From Mycobacterium sp. ST-F2 (lineage in GTDB: Bacteria > Actinomycetota > Actinomycetes > Mycobacteriales > Mycobacteriaceae): a DNA stretch of 44,603 nt. The stretch is from NCBI RefSeq assembly GCF_001905655.1, contig NZ_JMHT01000050.1, positions 1 through 44,603 on the forward strand, read 5' to 3'. Positions 38,389 to 44,603 of this stretch are shown here, piece by piece. The notes beneath the pieces were generated by a model, which made no database searches, was not told the origin of the DNA, and saw nothing but the letters and a program-made list of their open reading frames with translations. Within the stretch, counting starts at the first letter, position 1. Every line of letters begins with the position of its first letter. Both the position numbers and the translations under genes were made by a program.

Positions 38389-39888
38389 TCAGCTGCGGGG
38401 GTAGGTCGGGTATTCGATACCCGAGAGGAACTGCACGACGCGGACCACCTGGCACGAGTAACCGAACTCGTTGTCGTACCAGCAGTACAGGATCGCCTGA
38501 TCGCCGTCGACGATGGCCGCGTTCGCGTCGATGATCGACGCCGCTCGCGAACCGATGAAGTCGCTCGACACCGCGTCGGTCGCGGCGGTGTAGTCGAGGT
38601 TGCGGCTCAGCGGGCCCGACAGTGACGTCTCGCGCAGGTGCGTGAGCACCTCGTCCTTCGTCGTCTCCTTCTTGAGCTGCAGGCTCAAGATGGCGATCGA
38701 GACGTCGGGGGTGGGAACACGGATCGAGTTGCCCGTGATCTTGGCCTTGAGCTCCGGCAGGGCCTTGGCGACGGCCGAGGCGGCACCGGTCTCGGTGATG
38801 GTCAGGTTGAGCGGCGCGGAGCGACCGCGACGGTCGGCCTTGTGGTAGTTGTCCAGCAGGTTCTGGTCGTTGGTGAACGAGTGCACCGTCTCGACGTGGC
38901 CGCGGATGATGCCGAACTTCTCGTCCATCGCCTTGAGCGGCGGGACGATCGCGTTGGTGGTGCACGACGCACACGAGAAGATCTGCTGGTTGACGTCCTG
39001 GCCGAGGTGGTTGACCCCGTGCACGATGTTCGGCACGTCGCCCTTGCCCGGTGCGGTCAGGACGACCTTCGAGATGCCCGGACGCAGGTGCTGCTCGAGG
39101 CCCGCGCGGTCGCGCCACTTGCCGGTGTTGTCGATGAGGATGGCGTCGTTGATGCCGTACTGCGTGTAATCGACCTCGGACGGGTCGTTGGCGTAGATGA
39201 ACTTGATCACGTTGCCATTGGCGATGAGGAGGTTGTTCTCCTTGTCGACCTTGATGGTGCCGTTGAAGTGCCCATGGACCGAGTCGCGACGCAGCAGTGA
39301 GGCGCGCTTCTTGAGGTCGTCGGCGCCACCGCTGCGGACCACGACAGCCCGCAGGTTCAGGCCGTTGCCGCCGCCGGCCTTCTCGACCAGCAGGCGAGCG
39401 ACGAGGCGGCCGATGCGGCCGAAGCCGTACAGCACCACATCGCGGGGACCCTGCGGCTCGGCCTTGTTGTCGCCGGTGACGTCGGACAGGGCATCGGCGA
39501 CGAAGTCGGCGACCGAGAGGCCACGCTCGTCGGCGCGGAACGCATGGACCAGCAGACCGAGGTCGATCTTGGCCGGACCCAGGTCCAGGTTCGCCAGAGC
39601 CTCCAGGAACGGGAAGGTCTCGACCACCGACAGCTCTTCGCCTGCAATCTGCCGGGCGAAGCGGTGGGTGCGCAGGATGCTGATCACCGACTTGTTCACC
39701 AGCGACCGGCTGTGCAGCAAGACGGTGACGCCACGCGTGCGGTGCAGGGTGCCGACGATCGGAATCATCGCCTCCGCCAGGGCTTCCTGGGTGTTCCAAT
39801 TGGCAAGTTCTGGTGTATTCAAGTCATCTGTCCTACGGGTCGCTTGGCCGATCGCGCTGAGCAGCGCATTCATGTTAGCGATCGGCAT
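38389..39888 (-). CDS. gap: Long-form glyceraldehyde-3-phosphate dehydrogenase
   Basis: 499 residues from the ATG at 39888; ATGs at 39954 and 39873 are also possible, none with a convincing ribosome site. About 150 N-terminal residues precede the NAD domain: LANWNTQEALAEAMIPIVG and VTVLLHSRSLVNKSVISIL, as in the roughly 480-490-residue GAPDHs of pseudomonads. The catalytic core is normal: GFGRIGR (155-161), SCASCTTNA with C309, and VETVHSFTND. It converts glyceraldehyde-3-phosphate and 1,3-bisphosphoglycerate. The function of the extra N-terminal domain is unknown. It is separate from the usual mycobacterial gap-pgk-tpi locus type. Divergent from the cyclase/LuxR regulator gene. Confidence 0.9.
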   Translation of the reverse strand: MPIANMNALLSAIGQATRRTDDLNTPELANWNTQEALAEAMIPIVGTLHRTRGVTVLLHSRSLVNKSVISILRTHRFARQIAGEELSVVETFPFLEALANLDLGPAKIDLGLLVHAFRADERGLSVADFVADALSDVTGDNKAEPQGPRDVVLYGFGRIGRLVARLLVEKAGGGNGLNLRAVVVRSGGADDLKKRASLLRRDSVHGHFNGTIKVDKENNLLIANGNVIKFIYANDPSEVDYTQYGINDAILIDNTGKWRDRAGLEQHLRPGISKVVLTAPGKGDVPNIVHGVNHLGQDVNQQIFSCASCTTNAIVPPLKAMDEKFGIIRGHVETVHSFTNDQNLLDNYHKADRRGRSAPLNLTITETGAASAVAKALPELKAKITGNSIRVPTPDVSIAILSLQLKKETTKDEVLTHLRETSLSGPLSRNLDYTAATDAVSSDFIGSRAASIIDANAAIVDGDQAILYCWYDNEFGYSCQVVRVVQFLSGIEYPTYPRS

Positions 39889-40022
39889 TTCCGGCTCTGC
39901 AGGTCGCTCCCGCTGGCAGAGCACGTAGGGGTTGACAGCTGCTCGAATACGCATCCTGGGCGCGCAATGGTCGGCGATTTCGCTGATGTTTCGCCTGCGT
40001 GCCGGGTCGCATGCTGTTTACC

Positions 40023-43000
40023 ATGAGCGAAACCAGCTGGTGCGACCCTCACCTGGACGCTGACATGGCCGAGCTCCCGACCGGAACCGTCACGTTGCTA
40101 CTGGCCGATGTGGAGGGGTCGACGCAGCTGTGGGACACCCAGCCGGAAATCATGAAGGCCGCGGTCGCGCGGCTCGATCAGACGCTGGCCGCCACGGTCG
40201 ACGATCATCGCGGCGTCCGGCCGGTCGAGCAAGGTGAAGGCGACAGCTTCGTCATCGCGTTCACCCGCGCCCTGGACGCGGTGAACTGTGCGCTCGCACT
40301 GCAACGGACGTCGCTGGCGCCGCTCAAGTTGCGGATCGGCATTCACACCGGCGACGTGAACCTGCGTGATGAAGGCAACTACATCGGCCCGACCATCAAC
40401 AGGGCGGCGCGGGTGCGTGACCTGGCGCACGGCGGCCAGACGGTGCTGTCGAGCGCGGCTGAGCCGTTGGTGGTCGACCAACTGCCGGCCGAGGTCACGC
40501 TGACCGATCTGGGCAGCCACCCACTGCGGGACCTGCCGCGTCCAGAACGGGTCTGGCAGCTCTGCCATCCGGATCTGCAGAACGAGTTCCCACCCTTGCG
40601 GTCGGTCAATCCTGTTGCCGCGGTGGGCCTTCCGGCGCGGTTGACCAGCTTCGTAGGTCGTCGCGCGGCGATGGACGACATCCGTGAGTCATTGCACACC
40701 AACCGGCTCGTCACGCTGACCGGCGCAGGCGGAACAGGGAAGACGCGTCTTGCGGTCGAAATCGCCGCCGCGCTGGCAGCTGACGCCACTGAGTATCCCG
40801 ACGGCATTTGGTACGTCGATCTGGCCCCACTCGTCGACCCCGACATGGTGGCTCTGACTGTGGCCCGCACGCTGCACCTCCCCGAACATCCCGGGCAACT
40901 GACCGTCGACGTTCTTGCGCGGTCCATCCGGGATCGGCGGATATTGGTGCTGCTGGACAACTGCGAGCATCTGCTCGACGCGTGCGCCCTCCTGATCACG
41001 GCCTTGTTGGCTCGGTGTCCGGAGCTGACGGTCCTGACCACCAGCCGCGAGCCTGTCGGGGTACCAGGGGAGGTGAGCTGGCGCGTGCCGTCCCTGCCAG
41101 TGGCCGACGAGGCCGTCGAGTTGTTCACCGACCGGGCGCGCCGGATCAAGCCCGACTTCCGGATCGCCGCCGACAACGTCGACCTGGTGAGGGAGATCTG
41201 CCGCAGACTCGACGGACTGCCGTTGGCCATCGAGCTGGCCGCCGCCCGGATCCGCGCGCTGACGCCGGCCGAATTGCTGACCAGCTTGCGCGACACCTTC
41301 CGCCTGCTGACCGGCGGGGCCCGCACCGCAGTGCGGCGGCAGCAGACCCTGCGCGCTTCGGTGGACTGGTCCTACGCCTTGCTGTCCGAGCCGGAGCAGG
41401 CGTTGTTTCGCCGACTGGCGGTGTTCTACGGCGGTTTTGATCTTGACGCCGCGCAGGCCGTCGCCGGCGACACGGAGCGTTATCAGGTGCTCGATCAACT
41501 GACATTGTTGGTCGACAAGTCGCTGGTGGTCGCCGATGACAGCCCGGACGGCACGCGCTACAGGCTGTTGGAGACCGTTCGACAGTACGCGCAAGAGAGG
41601 CTGCACGAGTGTCGAGAAGGCAACGATGCTCGTAATCGGCACCGCGACCACTACACGGCGATGGCAGGTCTGCTGGAGGGTGACGCGCATCACCGACAGC
41701 TCGATCGAGTCGGTGCCGAAATCGATAATCTGCGAGCAGCTTTCGCGTGGAGCCGGGAAAACTCTGACGCGGAACTCGCGCTCACGCTGGCGTCGTCGCT
41801 GCTTCCGCTGTGGGTCAACTACGGCCTGATGGCGGAAGGCGTCAACTGGCTGGATGCAGCCCTCGCCGCGACGGACGGCGCCGACGCCCCGGAGGCGAGA
41901 TTGCGGAGTTCGGTGTGCAGAGCCTTCCTCGGGTCGCTCCAAATCAGTTCCGTCGATCTGGACGAAGCGGCGCAGACGCTCGCGGCGGCACGCGAGCTGG
42001 CGGACCCGGCCCTGGTGGCGCGAGCGCTCACCGCTTGTGCACTGCGTGCGGGCGATGATCATGACGTGTCCGTCGCCTACTTCAACGAGGCCGCAAGCGT
42101 CGCGCGGGAGGCCGGCGAGCCATGGTGGTTGGGGCTCACGCTCGCGTTCCAGGCGATGTACGAGATGCTGTTTGGTGAACCTGCAATCGGTGAAACGGCC
42201 GCCGCCGAGGCACTGCGGATCGCCACGACCGTCGGTGACAAATTCGTCTCGCGCCAGAGCCGCTTCACCCTGGGCTGGGCGCAGGTCTTGCGCGGGAATC
42301 TCACCGACGCTTTGGTTCAGTTGGGCGTGGTCGAGGAGGAATCCATTGCGGCGCGCGATCGGATGTTCTCGATGCAGGCGGCGTCGATTCGAACCGTCGT
42401 GCTGGCCTACCAGGGCCACGTCGAGGAGGCCCGGACGGCGTCCGACAGTACTGCCGAACGGGTCGCCGATCTTTTCGACAGCTATACGGGACTCGTCTAC
42501 GGCGGCTCGGCCCAGGTCTATCTCGCGTCGGGCGATGCCCGCGCCGCTTGGGACACATACGAATTGGCGCGCGGACATGGCGGCATGGAGCCACAGTCGG
42601 CACCGATGCACATGTGGGCGCCGCTGGCCCCTTTGGCGTGTGGCGATCTGGCCGTGGCGCGACAATGGGCCGACGAGGTCGTCGCGGCGACCAGGGGCTG
42701 GAGCCTCGCAGGCGCGCTGACGGCGCGTGCGCGTGTCAAGAGCTCCCAAGGGGATCTGGATGGTGCCGAACGCGACGCGCATCACGGCCTCGGTCTGGTT
42801 GCCCGGCTCAGGGGCTATTTGCTCATCCCATTCGCCTTTGATGGTTTGGGCATCCTCGCGGCCCAGAGAGGCAACCAGCTGATGGCGGTGCGCCTGCTGG
42901 GCGCGGCGGACGCCGCCCGTCGCCGGATGGGTACGGCACGGTGGCCGGCGTTCGACCCTGATTATGACGACCGAATCGCCGCCCTTCGAGAAGCGTTGGG

Positions 43001-43298
43001 CGACAACGAGTTCAACACAGCATGGGCAGAGGGCGACGCGTTGGCGACCGAGGAGGCGATCGCGTACGCCCAGCGTGGCCGGGGCGAACGTAGACGCGTC
43101 ACGACGGGCTGGGGCTCACTGACGCGTGCAGAACTCGATGTCGCCAGGCTCGTGCAAGAAGGCCTGCCCAACAAGGACATTGCCGCGCAGCTCTTTATTT
43201 CGCCGCGCACTGTCCAGGCGCATCTGACGCATATCTTCTCGAAACTGGAGCTGACCTCACGCGTGCAACTCGCACGGGAGGCGTCGCGTCATGGCTGA
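40023..43298 (+). CDS. Cyclase-domain / NB-ARC ATPase / LuxR regulator (Rv0386-like)
   Basis: 1091 residues from the ATG at 40023 (39999 is an alternative). Residues 20-160 are a class III nucleotide cyclase domain: metal Asp D29 (LLLADVEGST) and D74 (GEGDSF), transition-state N126 and R130. The purine-recognition Lys and Asp are Q70 and N119, as in M. tuberculosis Rv0386. About 215-520 hold a STAND ATPase with Walker A GAGGTGKT (234-241) and Walker B ILVLLDNCEHLLD. Helical TPR-like repeats follow (about 600-1000). The C-terminal LuxR HTH (about 1030-1085) contains LPNKDIAAQLFISPRTVQAH. A single-protein sensor-regulator; its effector is unknown. Overlaps the convergent MFS gene by 10 bp. Confidence 0.92.
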   Translation: MSETSWCDPHLDADMAELPTGTVTLLLADVEGSTQLWDTQPEIMKAAVARLDQTLAATVDDHRGVRPVEQGEGDSFVIAFTRALDAVNCALALQRTSLAPLKLRIGIHTGDVNLRDEGNYIGPTINRAARVRDLAHGGQTVLSSAAEPLVVDQLPAEVTLTDLGSHPLRDLPRPERVWQLCHPDLQNEFPPLRSVNPVAAVGLPARLTSFVGRRAAMDDIRESLHTNRLVTLTGAGGTGKTRLAVEIAAALAADATEYPDGIWYVDLAPLVDPDMVALTVARTLHLPEHPGQLTVDVLARSIRDRRILVLLDNCEHLLDACALLITALLARCPELTVLTTSREPVGVPGEVSWRVPSLPVADEAVELFTDRARRIKPDFRIAADNVDLVREICRRLDGLPLAIELAAARIRALTPAELLTSLRDTFRLLTGGARTAVRRQQTLRASVDWSYALLSEPEQALFRRLAVFYGGFDLDAAQAVAGDTERYQVLDQLTLLVDKSLVVADDSPDGTRYRLLETVRQYAQERLHECREGNDARNRHRDHYTAMAGLLEGDAHHRQLDRVGAEIDNLRAAFAWSRENSDAELALTLASSLLPLWVNYGLMAEGVNWLDAALAATDGADAPEARLRSSVCRAFLGSLQISSVDLDEAAQTLAAARELADPALVARALTACALRAGDDHDVSVAYFNEAASVAREAGEPWWLGLTLAFQAMYEMLFGEPAIGETAAAEALRIATTVGDKFVSRQSRFTLGWAQVLRGNLTDALVQLGVVEEESIAARDRMFSMQAASIRTVVLAYQGHVEEARTASDSTAERVADLFDSYTGLVYGGSAQVYLASGDARAAWDTYELARGHGGMEPQSAPMHMWAPLAPLACGDLAVARQWADEVVAATRGWSLAGALTARARVKSSQGDLDGAERDAHHGLGLVARLRGYLLIPFAFDGLGILAAQRGNQLMAVRLLGAADAARRRMGTARWPAFDPDYDDRIAALREALGDNEFNTAWAEGDALATEEAIAYAQRGRGERRRVTTGWGSLTRAELDVARLVQEGLPNKDIAAQLFISPRTVQAHLTHIFSKLELTSRVQLAREASRHG

Positions 43299-44497
43299 AT
43301 CCGGCGCAGGATCGGCACCAGACCCACGAGTGCGATGACGTTCGCCACCACGATCAGCGCGATGGTGTAGGTAGGGGAGACGCCGTAGACGGCGCCGAGC
43401 AGACCACCAGCGATGAGCAACGCGACGCCACGCAACAGGGCCAGCCAGCCGAACGCCACCGCTCGCGTGTGCGCCGGAACAAGCTCTGTGACGACTGATT
43501 TCACGGTCGAGTCGAGGACCCCGTTGACGATGCCCCACACCGCGACACCGATCCAGACCAGCGTCCGGTCGCCGGTGAAGGCAATCGCGGACAACGCCGC
43601 GGCAATGGGCACCGCGACCAGCGTGACGGGCCCGCGCTTGTCGTACACCCGACCCATGACCAGACCGGCCGCACCGTCGACCGCCATCGCGACCGCGAAG
43701 AGGACAGGGACCTGAGCGTCGGTGAGCAGCCCGGTGCGCTGGGCGTGGAAGGCCAGCAACGGGAATGACGCGACACCACACGACAACACCCCGATCGTGA
43801 CGACGTACTGCCAGAATTGCGCGGGCAATCGCTTCTGTAGCGCGGAGGGTTCGGCCGTGGTTTCAGTGGCTTCGCGAATGGCCTCTTCTTCGTAGCTCCG
43901 CGGGTCGGGAACGCGAAATCGAAGCCAGCCCAACAGGATCAGGACCAGCAAGCCCGGCACGATCAGTACCCCGAACGCCATCCGGTAGTCGCCGGCGTGG
44001 GCGCTGAGCACCGCCGCCAGCAGCAATGGCCCGGCGATGGCGCCGGTCTGGTCGAGAGCCTGGTGGACGCCGAAGGCGCTGCCGCGGCCGGTGCTCGTCG
44101 ATGCGTGCGACAGCAGCGTGTCTTTCGCCGGCGAGCGGACCGCCTTGCCGAGTCGTTCGGTGCCATACAGGAGCAACGCCGGTACAAGTGATCCCGTGAC
44201 ACCGATCAGTGGGACACTCAGCACCGTCAGCGCGTAGCCGGTGATGGTCCACGCCCAGTAGTGCTGGGTCCGGGCAACGGCGTAGCCGGCAACAACGCGC
44301 AGCCCGTATCCGATGAATTCGCCTGCACCGGCGACCAATCCGACGACGGCAGCCGACGCGCCCAGCGTGGCCAGGTAGGGCCCGATGATGCTGCGGGCGC
44401 CCTCGTACACCATGTCGGCGAGCAGGCTCACCACGCCGAAGACGAGGACGAAGTGCCAGGGCTTGAGTGGTCGGCCGGTCACGCACCGATTGTGCAC
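43289..44497 (-). CDS. MFS transporter
   Basis: 402 residues from a GTG at 44497 with a GGGG run about 4 nt upstream; a GTG at 44482 is the alternative. Twelve hydrophobic segments in two halves. The loop between helices 2 and 3 has GYGLRVVAGYAVARTQHY, the MFS motif A position, and the second half contains VMGRVYDKRGPVTLV, a clear motif-A repeat. A cytoplasmic linker (about 195-230) is acidic and Glu/Arg-rich. Drug or metabolite export is usual for such proteins; the substrate is unknown. It is convergent with the cyclase/LuxR gene and overlaps it by 10 bp, so each gene ends within the other. Confidence 0.85.
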   Translation of the reverse strand: MHNRCVTGRPLKPWHFVLVFGVVSLLADMVYEGARSIIGPYLATLGASAAVVGLVAGAGEFIGYGLRVVAGYAVARTQHYWAWTITGYALTVLSVPLIGVTGSLVPALLLYGTERLGKAVRSPAKDTLLSHASTSTGRGSAFGVHQALDQTGAIAGPLLLAAVLSAHAGDYRMAFGVLIVPGLLVLILLGWLRFRVPDPRSYEEEAIREATETTAEPSALQKRLPAQFWQYVVTIGVLSCGVASFPLLAFHAQRTGLLTDAQVPVLFAVAMAVDGAAGLVMGRVYDKRGPVTLVAVPIAAALSAIAFTGDRTLVWIGVAVWGIVNGVLDSTVKSVVTELVPAHTRAVAFGWLALLRGVALLIAGGLLGAVYGVSPTYTIALIVVANVIALVGLVPILRRIQP

Positions 44498-44603
44498 GGC
44501 ACCCCGGCAACGGCATCACCGATGTCCTACGAAATCGCTGGCACTTGTCGCACTGAACCGCCCCGAGTTTGATGCACACCTTCTTTCGAGGGAAGGTTGT
44601 TCG
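44498..44603. other. Right-edge intergenic stretch
   Basis: Upstream of the MFS gene. I see no coding potential. A short inverted repeat, ACCTTC (44578-44583) / GAAGGT (44592-44597), lies near the window end and could belong to a terminator or operator of the next gene, which is outside the window. Confidence 0.4.

Noticed and set aside
40689..42785. Minus-strand open frame of about 700 codons opposite the cyclase/LuxR gene
   Set aside because: Shadow frame; no domain, while the plus strand has four ordered domains.

Overview
The window is about 44.6 kb of GC-rich, gene-dense chromosome. It looks like an environmental, fast-growing mycobacterium (Mycolicibacterium/Mycobacterium). The evidence is the dense set of TetR regulators, luciferase-like (LLM) flavin/F420-type oxidoreductases, an acyl-CoA dehydrogenase, a long-chain fatty-acyl-AMP ligase, an arylsulfatase of the mycobacterial AtsA/AtsD type, an Rv0386-like cyclase/AAA/LuxR regulator, and several genes whose -10 box sits where it would give leaderless mRNA. 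I see no tRNA, rRNA, CRISPR array, insertion sequence, phage or plasmid gene. It reads as chromosomal accessory metabolism: small catabolic operons, most with their own regulator.

Layout. 1-5.6 kb: an RDD membrane protein (cut by the left edge) and a secreted beta-lactamase-like serine hydrolase; a LysR regulator divergent from a double-hotdog thioesterase; an EamA exporter followed by an NCS1 permease; a small secreted Cys protein. 5.6-12.7 kb: one long minus-strand catabolic operon, mmsA - class III aminotransferase - lutA - lutB - lutC - epoxide hydrolase, divergent from a PucR regulator. 14.3-17.5 kb: a TetR gene and an LLM monooxygenase/alcohol dehydrogenase pair behind a clear promoter with a palindromic operator. 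17.5-24.3 kb: a short helical protein, TetR/acyl-CoA dehydrogenase, two small membrane proteins, an SDR, and TetR/D-aminoacylase. 24.4-30 kb: a decayed LLM gene, a stand-alone fatty-acyl-AMP ligase and a 1000-residue secreted beta-propeller/cadherin-like/hydrolase protein. 30-32.6 kb: a TetR-SRPBCC-LLM operon and a 77-residue secreted protein. 32.6-38.3 kb: an MDR reductase - lipocalin-like protein - sulfatase operon divergent from its own TetR, then a SnoaL/NTF2 protein. 38.4-44.5 kb: a long-form GAPDH divergent from a large cyclase/ATPase/LuxR regulator, then an MFS transporter.

How the genes may work together. The mmsA operon combines transamination (usually with pyruvate as amino acceptor), CoA-acylating oxidation of a semialdehyde, and lactate oxidation to pyruvate, under a PucR-type regulator. 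Beta-alanine or another omega-amino acid is the natural guess for substrate, with LutABC renewing the pyruvate acceptor. The LLM/ADH, TetR/SRPBCC/LLM and MDR/sulfatase clusters look like separate small-molecule oxidation or desulfation modules.

The most unusual signals are non-coding. A near-identical 51-bp palindrome lies at two convergent gene junctions (17925-17975 and 21708-21758), and in both copies its ends are exactly the two stop codons. Palindromes overlap the start codon and -10 box of the pucR-like gene (12693-12719) and of the acyl-AMP ligase gene (24857-24870), both predicted leaderless. A 14-bp perfect GC hairpin separates mmsA from the aminotransferase gene. All functions are assigned by reading motifs; no database search was run.
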